From Porphyrobacter sp. (lineage in GTDB: Bacteria > Pseudomonadota > Alphaproteobacteria > Sphingomonadales > Sphingomonadaceae): a stretch of 64,000 nucleotides of DNA. Location of the stretch: NCBI GenBank assembly GCA_027531395.1, contig JAPZRO010000004.1:868001-932000 (forward strand), in the 5' to 3' direction. The translations under genes were made by a program, and so were the position numbers. Below the pieces are notes generated by a model. That model had not been told where the DNA came from, did not search any database, and worked only from the letters and a program-made list of their open reading frames with translations. Below are positions 49,993 to 62,364 of this stretch, piece by piece (position 1 is the stretch's first letter; every line of letters starts with the position of its first letter).

Positions 49993-50595
49993 ATGAGCGA
50001 GACTCTTACCCTGCCGGCCGAAGCGCGCGAACGGGCTGGCAAGGGAGCCTCCCGAGCACTTCGCCGCGATGGTCGGACTCCTTGCGTCATTTATGGCGGC
50101 AAGGAAGAACCCACCCTGATCCACGTCGAGCAGAAGGAACTGGTGCGCCAACTCGGCACCGGTCACTTCATGAACTCGATCGTCAACATCGAGATCGGTG
50201 GCAAGACCGTCCGCACTCTGCCCAAGGATGTTGCGTTCCACCCCGTGACCGACCGTCCGACCCACGTCGATTTCCTGCGCATGACCGGCGACAGCATGGT
50301 CGAAGTGCAGGTGCCGGTGGTGTTCGTGAACGAAGCAGCTTCGCCCGGCCTGAAGAAGGGCGGCGTGCTCAACATCGTGCGTCACGAGCTCGAACTGCTG
50401 TGCCCCAATGCCGACATTCCTGATGAAATCCAGATCGATGTCACCGGCAAGGAAATCGGCGATGCGATCCACATCAGCGAAGTCACCCTGCCCAAGGGCG
50501 TCAAGAGCGTGATCACCGATCGCGATTTCACCATCGCCACGCTCATCGCCCCCTCGGGCCTGAAGAGCAGCGAAGGCGAAGCCGCTTCCGAATAA
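49993..50595 (+). CDS. rplY: 50S ribosomal protein L25/general stress protein Ctc
   Basis: The 200-aa long form (CTC type) has the N-terminal 5S rRNA-binding L25 domain ([24 protein letters not shown], residues 12-35) and the C-terminal beta-domain of the TL5/CTC family ([35 protein letters not shown]). It binds 5S rRNA in the large subunit. It is followed by a strong terminator and then pth, the common rplY-pth gene order. Confidence 0.97.
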   Translation: MSETLTLPAEARERAGKGASRALRRDGRTPCVIYGGKEEPTLIHVEQKELVRQLGTGHFMNSIVNIEIGGKTVRTLPKDVAFHPVTDRPTHVDFLRMTGDSMVEVQVPVVFVNEAASPGLKKGGVLNIVRHELELLCPNADIPDEIQIDVTGKEIGDAIHISEVTLPKGVKSVITDRDFTIATLIAPSGLKSSEGEAASE

Positions 50596-50620
50596 GCGGT
50601 GCGCCCGTAACGGCTTTTGG

Positions 50621-50662
50621 AACGCCGGGCTTCCTTTGCGGGAAGTCCGGCGTTTCGTTTTA
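50621..50662 (+). terminator. Intrinsic terminator after rplY
   Basis: Stem of 14 pairs, AACGCCGG-G-CTTCC (50621-50634) with GGAAG-T-CCGGCGTT (50641-50654), including one G-T wobble. The loop is TTTGCG and the tail TCGTTTTAT. It is the clearest rho-independent terminator in the window. It separates rplY from pth. Confidence 0.9.
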
Positions 50663-50688
50663 TGCGAGGAAGCGATAGGGAACACGTC

Positions 50689-51267
50689 ATGCAGATCTGG
50701 GTCGGCCTCGGAAATCCCGGACCGCGCTATGCGCTCCACCGGCACAATGTCGGCTTCATGGCTGTGGACGTGATCGCGGACATGCACGACTTCGGCCCGG
50801 TGCAGAAGAAGTTCCAGGGCTGGGCGCAGGAAGGGCGGATCGGCAGCCACAAGGTGCTGCTCTTGAAGCCCGCGACCTTCATGAACGAAAGCGGCCGGAG
50901 CGTCGGCGAGGCGCTGCGGTTCTACAAGCTGGGCACCGAGGCGCTCACCGTGTTCCACGACGAACTCGATCTTGCCCCCTTCAAGGTCAAGGTGAAGCAA
51001 GGCGGCGGCCATGCGGGTCATAACGGCCTGCGCTCGATCGACCAGCATTGCGGCCCCGACTTCCGCCGCATCCGCCTCGGCATCGGCCACCCGGGACACA
51101 AGGACCGGGTGACCGGCCACGTCCTCGGCAATTTCGCCAAGGCCGAGGAAGATGATCTTGCCGCCATGCTCGGCGCGGTGAGCGCGGAGGCGGAATGGCT
51201 CGCCAAGGGCGATGACGTGCGCTTCATGAATGATGTGGCGCTCAGGATGCAGGACATGACCCCGTGA
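50689..51267 (+). CDS. pth: Peptidyl-tRNA hydrolase
   Basis: Releases tRNA from prematurely dropped peptidyl-tRNA; essential in bacteria. The 192-aa protein begins MQIWVGLGNPGPRYALHRHN with catalytic His19. LKPATFMNESGRSV, FHDELDLAPFKVKVKQGGGHAGHNGLRS and IRLGIGHPGHKDRV complete the active site and tRNA clamp. The ATG at 50689 has GGGA upstream; a longer frame runs into the terminator. The stop overlaps the DUF1330 gene by 4 bp (GTGA). Confidence 0.98.
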   Translation: MQIWVGLGNPGPRYALHRHNVGFMAVDVIADMHDFGPVQKKFQGWAQEGRIGSHKVLLLKPATFMNESGRSVGEALRFYKLGTEALTVFHDELDLAPFKVKVKQGGGHAGHNGLRSIDQHCGPDFRRIRLGIGHPGHKDRVTGHVLGNFAKAEEDDLAAMLGAVSAEAEWLAKGDDVRFMNDVALRMQDMTP

Positions 51268-51686
51268 GCGGCCGCATTCCCTATCTCGAGGTCAGCCCGC
51301 AGCAAGGCGCGGCCTTCTTCGGCACGCCGGACGAAGGCCCGGTGGTGATGCTCAACCTGCTGCGTTTCCGCGAGCGGGCCGACTATTCCCACGCACCCGA
51401 TCTGGAACCGGTGGGCGGCTGCACGGGACGCGAGGCCTATGAGCGCTATATGCGCGAGATGCTCCCCCTGCTGGAGGCAAGCGGCGGGGCGGTGCTATTT
51501 TCCGGCACCAGCGCGCCGTTCCTGATCGGCCCGACGGACGAGGTATGGGATCACGTGCTGCTGGTGCGGCAGGCGAGCAAGGCGGCCTTCCTCGCATTCG
51601 CCAGCGATCCCGAAAGCCAGCGCATCACCGCCCACCGCACCGCGGCGATCAGCGATTCCCGGCTACTACCGATCCGCGCCGACTGA
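51264..51686 (+). CDS. DUF1330-type small protein
   Basis: The 140-aa protein has the ferredoxin-like alpha/beta-barrel pattern of DUF1330 and related EthD/ABM dimers: GPVVMLNLLRFRERADY near residue 25, AYERYMREMLPLLEASGG, and VWDHVLLVRQASKAAFLAFASDPE. No catalytic motif can be named. It starts with a GTG overlapping the pth stop and is followed 5 nt later by the P-loop kinase gene. Confidence 0.8.
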   Translation: MSGRIPYLEVSPQQGAAFFGTPDEGPVVMLNLLRFRERADYSHAPDLEPVGGCTGREAYERYMREMLPLLEASGGAVLFSGTSAPFLIGPTDEVWDHVLLVRQASKAAFLAFASDPESQRITAHRTAAISDSRLLPIRAD

Positions 51687-51691
51687 GCGCC

Positions 51692-52198
51692 ATGAACCGC
51701 GTCCTCATCATCGGCCCCTGCGGTTCGGGCAAGAGCACCCTTGCCCGCGAACTCGCGCCGCGCATGGGCCTGCCGCTGGTCCACATGGACCAGCTCGGCT
51801 GGCAGGCGGGCTGGGTAGAGACCGAGAAAGCTGAACTCAACGCTCGCCTCGCCGAGGCCGTCGCGGGGGAGCGCTGGCTGATCGAGGGCAATTACGGCAG
51901 CACCCTCGCACCCCGGCTCGCACGCGCGGATACGGTGATCTACCTCGATTTTCCGATCCGCCTGTGCCTGTGGCGGCTGGTGAAGCGGATCGTCACCCTG
52001 CGCGGCCAGTCGCGCCCCGACATGCCCGAAGGCTGCCCCGAACGCTTCGATGCAGCCTTCTTCTGGTACGTGATGAACTGGAACACCGGCCCGCGCGTGC
52101 GCACCGAGGCGCATATCGCGCCCTATGCCGACAAGGTGATCCGCCTCACCTCGCCGAGCGCGCTTGCAGAATGGCGCAAAGCCAATAACCTCGCCTGA
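51692..52198 (+). CDS. P-loop adenylate-kinase-like protein (FlaR/DNA-topology-modulation type)
   Basis: The 168-aa protein starts MNRVLIIGPCGSGKSTLARE, where GPCGSGKS is Walker A. HMDQLGWQAGWVE, WLIEGNYGSTLAPRLARADTVIYLDFP and RLVKRIVTLRGQSRPDMPEGCPERF match the AAA-type kinases named 'DNA topology modulation protein FlaR' or adenylate kinase-like. Actual substrate unknown. It lies between the DUF1330 and SDR genes in what may be one operon with pth. Confidence 0.87.
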   Translation: MNRVLIIGPCGSGKSTLARELAPRMGLPLVHMDQLGWQAGWVETEKAELNARLAEAVAGERWLIEGNYGSTLAPRLARADTVIYLDFPIRLCLWRLVKRIVTLRGQSRPDMPEGCPERFDAAFFWYVMNWNTGPRVRTEAHIAPYADKVIRLTSPSALAEWRKANNLA

Positions 52199-52223
52199 TC
52201 CATCCCAGCCAAGGACTGCCCCC

Positions 52224-53216
52224 ATGAGCCTCGACCGCCGCACGCTGCTTGCCGGAGCCGCCGCCACCGCTGCCCTCGCGGCCCGGCCTGCGGGCGCCGC
52301 CGAGCCCGTCTTCCGGCCGGACATCAGCCTCAGGGGCAAGAGCGTGCTGACCACCGGCTGCTCTTCGGGCTTCGGGCGGCTGACGGCCGAGCTGCTGGCG
52401 CGGCAGGGCGCGCGGGTGTTCGCGACAATGCGCAACCTCCCCCGGCCCGAGGCCGACGAGCTCACCGCGCTGGCCGCCGCAGAAAACCTCAAAATCCACG
52501 TCATCGGCATCGACGTGACCGATCTTCAGCAGGTCAATAACGGGGTGAAGGAGGCCGAGCGGATCAACGGCGGCCCGATTGACGTCCTCGTCAACAATGC
52601 CGGTATCGGCATCACCTCGCCGGTCGAGGTGCAGGACATGACCGCCACCCGGCTGATCTTCGATACCAACGTCTTCGGCCCGCACCGCGTGGCCCGCGCG
52701 GTGCTGCCGGGGATGCGCGCCGCACGCAGCGGGCTCATCATCCAGATCTCCAGCCAGCTGGGCCGCGTGATCGTGCCCTATTCCGGGCATTATTCGGCCA
52801 CCAAGTTCGCGCTGGAAGCCATGAGCGAACAGCTCGCCTACGAGCTGGTGCCGCACAATATCGACGTGACGATCATCGAGCCAGGCGGCTACCCCACCAA
52901 GGTCTGGGTCAACCGCAATGCCTATTCGGCCGACCTCAAGGCGCGCTCGCTGAAGTCGCACAGCGACGGCTATCCTGCGCAGATGGAGCAGATGGGCAAG
53001 GAAGACGGATCGGGCCGCACCAATGATCCGATGGACGTTGCCCGGGCGATTTCCGCGCTGATCGCGCAGCCCCCCGGCACCCGTCCGCTTCGCCTGCCCG
53101 TCTCGCCCGGCAACAAGCCGCAGGTGCCGATCAACACGGTGACGGCGCAGGTGCAGACCGGCTGGCTCGGCAATTCGCCCTATGGCCCGCTGGTCCGCGC
53201 GGTGCATGACACCTGA
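52224..53216 (+). CDS. Short-chain dehydrogenase/reductase with Tat signal
   Basis: The 330-aa protein begins with a twin-arginine-like leader (MSLDRRTLLAGAAATAALAA), unusual for an SDR and suggesting export. The Rossmann motif TTGCSSGFGRLTAELLARQG, NNAGIG and the catalytic Ser and YSATK (QISSQLGRVIVPYSGHYSATK) are present. Substrate unknown. The ATG at 52224 is followed by the RR motif; an earlier in-frame start adds 20 residues overlapping the preceding gene. Confidence 0.88.
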   Translation: MSLDRRTLLAGAAATAALAARPAGAAEPVFRPDISLRGKSVLTTGCSSGFGRLTAELLARQGARVFATMRNLPRPEADELTALAAAENLKIHVIGIDVTDLQQVNNGVKEAERINGGPIDVLVNNAGIGITSPVEVQDMTATRLIFDTNVFGPHRVARAVLPGMRAARSGLIIQISSQLGRVIVPYSGHYSATKFALEAMSEQLAYELVPHNIDVTIIEPGGYPTKVWVNRNAYSADLKARSLKSHSDGYPAQMEQMGKEDGSGRTNDPMDVARAISALIAQPPGTRPLRLPVSPGNKPQVPINTVTAQVQTGWLGNSPYGPLVRAVHDT

Positions 53217-53283
53217 CGCTCTGGCCTTCCGCGCACCTTGGCGCTAAGGGCCGCGCTTTCCAGCTTATCAAGAGACAATCATC

Positions 53284-54384
53284 ATGGGTTTCCGTTGCGG
53301 GATCGTCGGCCTGCCGAATGTCGGCAAGTCCACTCTGTTCAATGCGCTGACCGAGACGCAGGCGGCGCAGGCGGCCAACTATCCCTTCTGCACGATCGAG
53401 CCCAATGTCGGGCTGGTCGCGGTGCCGGATGAGCGGCTCGAAAAGATCGCCGCCATCGGCAAGAGCGCCAAGGTCATTCCCACGCAGCTCGGCTTTGTCG
53501 ACATTGCAGGACTCGTGAAGGGCGCGAGCAAGGGCGAAGGGCTCGGCAACCAGTTCCTCGGCAATATCCGCGAGGTGGACGCCATCGTCCACGTGCTGCG
53601 CTGTTTCGAGGATGACGACATCCAGCACGTCGCCAACAAGGTCGATCCGATTGCGGACGCCGAAGTGGTCGAGACCGAACTGATGCTCGCCGATCTCGAA
53701 AGCCTCGAAAAGCGCGTGCCGGCTGCGGCCAAGCGCGGGGCTGCGGGCGACAAGGAGGCCAAGGCGATGGCGAGCGTGCTCGGGCAAGCGCTCGAACTGC
53801 TGCGCGAAGGCAAGCCGGCGCGCCTGACCGTGCCGAACGACGACGAGGAAGCTCGCCTGTTCAAGCAGGCCCAGCTGCTCACCGCCAAACCGGTGCTCTA
53901 TGTCTGCAACGTTGCCGAGGAAGACGCGGCCGAGGGTAATGAGCTGTCCGCCAAGGTCTTCGCCAAGGCTGCGGCCGAGGGCGCCGAGGCCGTGGTCGTC
54001 TCCGCCGCGATCGAGGCCGAACTGGTCGCCATGCCGGCCGAAGACCGGGGCGAATTCCTTGAAGCCCTCGGCCTCACCGAAAGCGGCCTCGCCCGCGTGA
54101 TCCGCGCCGGATACAAGCTGCTGGGCCTCAAGACCTTTTTCACCTGCGGTCCCAAGGAAGCGCGCGCCTGGACCTTCCCCGATGGTGCGAAAGCCCCGCA
54201 GGCGGCAGGCGAGATCCACTCCGACTTCGAACGCGGCTTCATCCGCGCCGAGACGATCGCCTACGAGGACTACGTCACGCTGGGCGGTGAAGCGGGCGCG
54301 AAGGAAGCCGGCAAGCTGCGGCAGGAAGGCAAGGAATACGTGGTGCAGGACGGCGATATCCTGCTGTTCAAGTTCAACGTCTGA
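53284..54384 (+). CDS. ychF: Redox-regulated ATPase YchF (OBG-like)
   Basis: The 366-aa P-loop protein is of the Obg-related YchF family, which binds ATP and ribosomes and influences stress resistance and translation. It starts MGFRCGIVGLPNVGKSTLFN (G1). NYPFCTIEPNVG (G2), DIAGLVKGASKGEGLGN (G3) and a C-terminal TGS domain with the ending EGKEYVVQDGDILLFKFNV follow. The usual pth-ychF pairing is interrupted here by three genes. Confidence 0.98.
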   Translation: MGFRCGIVGLPNVGKSTLFNALTETQAAQAANYPFCTIEPNVGLVAVPDERLEKIAAIGKSAKVIPTQLGFVDIAGLVKGASKGEGLGNQFLGNIREVDAIVHVLRCFEDDDIQHVANKVDPIADAEVVETELMLADLESLEKRVPAAAKRGAAGDKEAKAMASVLGQALELLREGKPARLTVPNDDEEARLFKQAQLLTAKPVLYVCNVAEEDAAEGNELSAKVFAKAAAEGAEAVVVSAAIEAELVAMPAEDRGEFLEALGLTESGLARVIRAGYKLLGLKTFFTCGPKEARAWTFPDGAKAPQAAGEIHSDFERGFIRAETIAYEDYVTLGGEAGAKEAGKLRQEGKEYVVQDGDILLFKFNV

Positions 54385-54387
54385 GGG

Positions 54388-55437
54388 TCAGTCGCCTTTC
54401 CCCGCACCGCGCTCGAGCTCGTCCGCGACTTCGATCACGGCCGCCGCGATCTCGGTCGGCACCTCTTCCTGAAGAAAATGCCCGGCGCTGGTCTCGGTGA
54501 CCGGCGCTTGCGGAAAATGGGCCTTCATCAGGTCCAGCTTGTTGCCGAGGATCGGATCGGCCATGCCCCAGACGATCCGCGCGGGGATGTCGAGCGTGGC
54601 GACATAGGCCTGGATCTCGCGCATTGGCACGGCGCTCGGGTGATCGGGACCGTCCGCCACCATCCGCATCATCGCCAGCGGCGCCTTGATGTTGCCCGCC
54701 TCGCGCAAGGGGCGGCCATAGAGGTCGAGCACGTCGCGCGGCATCGAGGCCGGATCGCCCTGCGCCTCGGGCAGGCGGTCGAAGATCGAACCGAAGGTTT
54801 CGAGGATGAATTCGCCCACAACAGGTGTCTTCACCGCCGCATGAGCTCTGGAAATGTCGCCCTTTTCGGTCGGCGCGTTGAAGCCGGTGTTCATCACCAC
54901 CGCGCCGGAAATGACCCCGGGATTGCGGGCAAGCGCCCCCATCCCCACCGGCCCGCCCCAGTCCTGACCGACATAGATGGCCTGCTTCAGGTCAAGCGTC
55001 GCGATCAGGCTGGCGGTCCAGCGCAGATGGTTTTCGAGCCGGTGCGCGTTGGCGGGCACCTTGGTGGAAAAGCCGAGGCCCACCAGTGTCGGCATGATGA
55101 TCCGGAAGCGGTCCTTCGGCAGCGCTGCCGCGACCTTCCGATAGAGGAACCCCGAGGTGGGATTGCCGTGCTGCATGTAGACCGGATAGCCGGTGCCGGT
55201 CTCGAGCACGTGCATCTTTATGCCCGGTTCGACCTCCACCAGATAGCTTTTGTAGCCGGGCTCCAGCATCGCTGCGGCGTAGTCGGGCAGCGGGAAAGCC
55301 TCGAATTCGCCGGACGCGGTGGCGACTTTCCCCGCGCCCTCGGGCGTGATCTGCGATCCGTCGCGCGTGGCGGTGAATGCCAGCACGGCCGCACCGGTGG
55401 CAAGCAGCGCCGAGACGCCGAGGATGATGGTCTTCAT
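54388..55437 (-). CDS. Haloalkane-dehalogenase-like alpha/beta hydrolase, exported
   Basis: The 349-aa protein has an N-terminal hydrophobic signal (IILGVSALLATGAAVLAFTA). The hydrolase fold has the oxyanion motif QHGNPTSGFLYR and the elbow VGQDWGGPVGMGAL, with Asp159 as nucleophile followed by Trp160. An Asp nucleophile in the context GQDWG is the mark of haloalkane dehalogenases. The C-terminal His lies in SAGHFLQEE. Dehalogenase activity is plausible, but a cytoplasmic enzyme would be more usual; periplasmic location is inferred from the leader. It lies 18 nt after mutL on the same strand. Confidence 0.85.
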   Translation of the reverse strand: MKTIILGVSALLATGAAVLAFTATRDGSQITPEGAGKVATASGEFEAFPLPDYAAAMLEPGYKSYLVEVEPGIKMHVLETGTGYPVYMQHGNPTSGFLYRKVAAALPKDRFRIIMPTLVGLGFSTKVPANAHRLENHLRWTASLIATLDLKQAIYVGQDWGGPVGMGALARNPGVISGAVVMNTGFNAPTEKGDISRAHAAVKTPVVGEFILETFGSIFDRLPEAQGDPASMPRDVLDLYGRPLREAGNIKAPLAMMRMVADGPDHPSAVPMREIQAYVATLDIPARIVWGMADPILGNKLDLMKAHFPQAPVTETSAGHFLQEEVPTEIAAAVIEVADELERGAGKGD

Positions 55438-55455
55438 GATCTTTCCTTCGCGCCC

Positions 55456-58576
<3,121 letters not shown>

Positions 58577-58625
58577 GCCGCATCGGCCTGACGCCGGGGG
58601 CTACTGGCAGAAGGGACGACAAGCC

Positions 58626-59630
58626 ATGGCGCCGCCTTCATCGCGACGGTCGGGCTTCTCGAAGAAGGCACAGTTCTCGCTGTTCACCGGCTACCTGCTG
58701 GCGGGCGCGGGGGCTTTGCTGGGCCTCGCGCTGTTGACCCTGTCGCTGTGGCAGCCGACTGCCTTCGCCCCGCTGCGCGGGCTGGCAGGCGATGTGGTGG
58801 CACCGGCCGGCGAGGTGACCGCGGTGGCCCGCAGCGGTCAGCAGGGTTTCTTCAGCGGCATCGCGGGCTATTTCCGCGCCGGCAGCCAGAACGCCGCGCT
58901 GCGCGAGGAAATGGAACTGGCGCGCATCCGGCTGGCCGAGGCCGAGGCCGTCAAGGCCGAGAACCGTCGCCTCAAGGCGCTGCTCGGATTGCAGGACAAG
59001 GCGGTCAAGCCGGTCGCGGTCGCTCGGCTGGTCGGATCCACGGCGACGAGCGGGCGGCGTTTCGCCTTTCTCGGCGCCGGCAGCAGCGACGGGGTGAGGC
59101 CGGGCATGCCGGTGCTGTCCGAGCGCGGCGTGATCGGGCGGGTGCTCGAGACCGGACGCGCGTCGGCGCGCGTGTTGCTCCTTACCGATAGCGAAAGCGT
59201 GCTGCCGGTGCGCCGCGCCAACGGCGACGTGGTGGCCTTCGCCGAAGGGCGCGGCGACGGGATGCTGCGGGTGCGGCTGGTCAATCTCGGGATCAATCCG
59301 CTGAAGCCCGGCGATCTGATGGTGACGAGCGGCGCGGGCGGGTATTACCGGCCCGGCGTTGCGGTGGCCGTGATCACCGAGACCACCCCCGATGGCGGCA
59401 TCGCGCGGCTGGTGGCCGAACCGTCGGCCACGAACTATGTGGCGGTCGAGCCGGTCTACCAGCCCGAAGCCGTGGCCGCCCTGCGCGCCCAGCGCGCGGC
59501 AACGGGCGATGTGGACAACGCCGACCGCGAGGAAGAGCCCGCCCCGCCCGCCGCGCAGGCAGCGCAGGCAGCGCCTTCTCCCTCGCCTTCCCCCACGGCC
59601 TCCGCCACCCCGGATCAGGGCGACGAGTGA
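58626..59630 (+). CDS. mreC: Rod shape-determining protein MreC
   Basis: The 334-aa bitopic protein has a cytoplasmic basic start, a membrane helix at about residues 22-43 and a periplasmic coiled coil (residues 85-120, NAALREEMELARIRLAEAEA). The beta-domains follow (GARRL-type SDGVRPGMPVLSERGVIGRVLE, LLLTDSESVLPVRR, VTSGAGGYYRPGVAVAVI). A 40-residue Pro/Ala/Ser tail extends the C-terminus. It activates PBP2 in the elongasome. GAAGGGA is its ribosome site, and its stop overlaps the mreD start (TGATG). Confidence 0.96.
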   Translation: MAPPSSRRSGFSKKAQFSLFTGYLLAGAGALLGLALLTLSLWQPTAFAPLRGLAGDVVAPAGEVTAVARSGQQGFFSGIAGYFRAGSQNAALREEMELARIRLAEAEAVKAENRRLKALLGLQDKAVKPVAVARLVGSTATSGRRFAFLGAGSSDGVRPGMPVLSERGVIGRVLETGRASARVLLLTDSESVLPVRRANGDVVAFAEGRGDGMLRVRLVNLGINPLKPGDLMVTSGAGGYYRPGVAVAVITETTPDGGIARLVAEPSATNYVAVEPVYQPEAVAALRAQRAATGDVDNADREEEPAPPAAQAAQAAPSPSPSPTASATPDQGDE

Positions 59631-60184
59631 TGGAGCGGCTCAACCCGCACGCCCGGGCAGATCGCTATGGCAGCCGCATCAACCGCACCCAGTCCCCGAT
59701 CCGGGTCGGGAGTGTGCCCTATCTGTCAATCATGCTCGCCTCGCTCTTGCCGGTGCTGCTGATCGCCGATGTCATGCCGCTGCTGCCCTCGCTTGGCTTC
59801 CTGATGCTGCTGGCATGGCGGATGGTGCGCCCCGGGCTGCTGCCGCTGTGGGTCGGAGCGCCGCTGGGTGCTTTCGACGACCTGTTCAGCGGCCAGCCTT
59901 TCGGCAGCGCGATGCTGCTGTGGTCGCTCGCGCTGATCGGGATCGAGCTGATCGAGGCGCGCTTTCCCTGGCGCGGGTTCTGGCAGGACTGGTTCACCGC
60001 CGGGCTCGCCGCCGTACTGGTGTGGCTCGCTGGCCTGATGCTCTCGGGCGCGCCGGTCACGCCGGAAATGCTGGTGGTGGCGTTGCCGCAGGCCTTGCTG
60101 GCGGTGCTGCTTTACCCGATACTGGCGCGCATGGTCGCCTCTCTTGACCGGTTCCGGCTCGCCCGGGCGCGGAGGATCGGGTGA
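59630..60184 (+). CDS. mreD: Rod shape-determining protein MreD
   Basis: The 184-aa integral membrane protein has about five helices from residue 30 (VPYLSIMLASLLPVLLIADV). PLWVGAPLGAFDDLFSGQPFGSAML is the family's most conserved segment. It completes the MreBCD complex. The ATG at 59630 overlaps the mreC stop by one base; a GTG one codon upstream is also possible. It overlaps mrdA by 4 bp. Confidence 0.93.
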   Translation: MERLNPHARADRYGSRINRTQSPIRVGSVPYLSIMLASLLPVLLIADVMPLLPSLGFLMLLAWRMVRPGLLPLWVGAPLGAFDDLFSGQPFGSAMLLWSLALIGIELIEARFPWRGFWQDWFTAGLAAVLVWLAGLMLSGAPVTPEMLVVALPQALLAVLLYPILARMVASLDRFRLARARRIG

Positions 60185-62364
60185 AGTCGCCATTCTCGCG
60201 CGGGAAGCGCCCGGGACGCCCTGGCCGCATCATCAATGCCTCGATCCTGCGCGACACGTTCGAGCGCCGCTCGGTGCTGATCGGCACCGTGCAGGGCGGG
60301 ATCGGCCTGCTGCTGGCCGGGCGCATGGCCTATCTCGCGATTGCCGAGAACGAGAAGTACCGGCTCGAATCCGAAAGCAACCGCGTCAATCTCACGTTGA
60401 TCCCGCCGCGGCGTGGGTGGATTCTCGACCGCGACGGCGCCCCGCTCGCCTCCAACCGTGCCGATTTCCGCGTCGACATCATCCCCGAGCGCCTGACCGA
60501 TCCCGACCGCACCATCGACCAGCTCGGCCAGTTGCTGGCGCTGGAGCCGACGCGGATCGCCGACATCAAGACCAAGGTTGCCGAGGCGCGCGGGTTTCAG
60601 CCGATCGAGGTCGCCAGCGGGCTCGATTACGAACAATTCGCCGCCGTCAGCGTGCGCCTGCCCGATCTTCAGGGCGTGGTGCCGCAGCGCGGCTTCTCGC
60701 GCTTCTATCCCACCGCCTCCAGCGTCGGCCACCTGATCGGCTATGTCGGCCCTGCCTCGGCCGAGGAGTTCGAGAAGGACCCCAACCCGCTGCTCATCAC
60801 CCCGGGCTACAAGATCGGCAAGGACGGGCTGGAAAAGCAGTTCGAGAAGGAGCTGCGCGGCATTCCCGGCGCACGGCGGGTCGAGGTGACCGCAGGCGGG
60901 CGCATCATTCGCGATCTCGAAACCCGCGACGATGTGCAGGGCAATCCCATTCGCCTCACCATCGACGGGCCGCTGCAGGACTACGCCGCGCGCCGCATCG
61001 GCCTCGAAAGCGGCTCGGTGGTGGTGATGGACTGCCGCACCGGCGACCTGCTCTGCATGGCCTCGATGCCGAGCTTCGATCCCAATTCCTTCTCGGACGG
61101 GATAGGCAGCGTCGAATACGGGATGCTGCGCGACGACGAGCGCGTGCCGCTGCGCAACAAGGTCTTGAAGGGGCTCTATCCGCCCGGCTCCACGGTCAAA
61201 CCGATGGTGTCGATGGCGCTGATGCAGGCCGGGGTCGATCCTGAGGAGACGGTGTTCTGCGGCGGCGGCCTGCGCGTCGGCAACCGCGTGTTCGGCTGCT
61301 GGAACCGGCGCGGGCACGGCGCGGTCAACATGGCCAAGGGCATCTACCAGAGCTGCGACGTCTATTTCTACGCCATGGCCCAGCGCGTCGGGATGGACCC
61401 GATCGCCGACATGGCGCGGCGCTGCGGGATGGGGCAGGAGTTTCCCCTCCCCGTCACCAGCCAGTTCTACGGCACCGTCCCCGATCCGGCATGGAAGATG
61501 AAGAAGTGGGGCCGCGAGTGGCAGACCTTCGACACGGTCAATGCCACGATCGGTCAGGGCTACATGCTCTCCAGCCCCTTGCAGCTGGCGGTGATGGCCT
61601 CGCGCCTCGCCACGGGCCGCCACGTGATGCCGCGCTTGACGCTCGACACCAAACCCAAGGGCTTCGACAATATCGACTTCCCCGCCGAGCAGGTCGAATA
61701 TGTCCGCAAGGCGATGAGCGATGTGGTCAACGGCCCCGGCACCGCGGGCCGCGCGCGCCTGCCGATCGAGAACACGCTGATGGCGGGCAAGACCGGCACG
61801 GCGCAGGTCGTCTCGCTCTCGATCTCGAACGGCAAGTCCGGCCCCTGGAAATATCGCGATCACGGGCTGTTCATCTTCTTCGCCCCCTATGACAACCCGC
61901 GCTACGCCGGCGCGGTGGTGATCGAGCACGGCGGCGGCTCGGGCGCGGCCTATCCGATCGCGCGCGACGTGATGACCTTCCTGTTCGATCCGGCCAAGGG
62001 CATGGACGCGCTGCGCGCGCTCGAGGCCGGATGGGGCGGCACTGCGCAGCAACGGCTCGAGCGCCGCTATGCCGCCTATGCCGCCGAGCGCGGCGAGAAT
62101 GTCTCGCGCCCGCCGCGCCGCGACGAGGATATCTTCGACCGGGTCGAGGCCGAGGCGCGGGTTGCAGCGCGCCAGTCGCAGGCGATTGCCGACGAGGTGA
62201 TCGCCCCGCGTCCCGAGGCCAATCCCTCTGGCACGCCCAATGCCGATCTCGGCGGCACGGGCGCTGCCCCGGCCGCAGCGCCTGCCCCTGCGGCGGCGGC
62301 ACCTGCGCCGGCCAGCGCAGCGCCCGCCGCCACCCCGCCGGCTGCAGGGAGCGGGCCGCAATGA
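60181..62364 (+). CDS. mrdA: Penicillin-binding protein 2 (elongasome transpeptidase)
   Basis: Class B PBP that crosslinks peptidoglycan during elongation. The 727-aa protein has one N-terminal membrane helix (about residues 35-55), the dimerisation head (LIPPRRGWILDRDGAPLASNRADFRVDIIPE) and the transpeptidase domain with SxxK S337/K340 (PPGSTVKP), SCD (YQSCDVYFY) and KTGT (AGKTGTAQVV). The last 80 residues are an Ala/Pro-rich tail, longer than usual. GTG start overlapping the mreD stop; stop overlaps rodA by 4 bp. Confidence 0.97.
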   Translation: MKSPFSRGKRPGRPGRIINASILRDTFERRSVLIGTVQGGIGLLLAGRMAYLAIAENEKYRLESESNRVNLTLIPPRRGWILDRDGAPLASNRADFRVDIIPERLTDPDRTIDQLGQLLALEPTRIADIKTKVAEARGFQPIEVASGLDYEQFAAVSVRLPDLQGVVPQRGFSRFYPTASSVGHLIGYVGPASAEEFEKDPNPLLITPGYKIGKDGLEKQFEKELRGIPGARRVEVTAGGRIIRDLETRDDVQGNPIRLTIDGPLQDYAARRIGLESGSVVVMDCRTGDLLCMASMPSFDPNSFSDGIGSVEYGMLRDDERVPLRNKVLKGLYPPGSTVKPMVSMALMQAGVDPEETVFCGGGLRVGNRVFGCWNRRGHGAVNMAKGIYQSCDVYFYAMAQRVGMDPIADMARRCGMGQEFPLPVTSQFYGTVPDPAWKMKKWGREWQTFDTVNATIGQGYMLSSPLQLAVMASRLATGRHVMPRLTLDTKPKGFDNIDFPAEQVEYVRKAMSDVVNGPGTAGRARLPIENTLMAGKTGTAQVVSLSISNGKSGPWKYRDHGLFIFFAPYDNPRYAGAVVIEHGGGSGAAYPIARDVMTFLFDPAKGMDALRALEAGWGGTAQQRLERRYAAYAAERGENVSRPPRRDEDIFDRVEAEARVAARQSQAIADEVIAPRPEANPSGTPNADLGGTGAAPAAAPAPAAAAPAPASAAPAATPPAAGSGPQ

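Noticed and set aside
60112..62361. 749-aa minus-strand open frame antisense to mrdA
   Set aside because: Mirror of a well-defined PBP2 gene; composition is that of a reversed high-GC coding strand.
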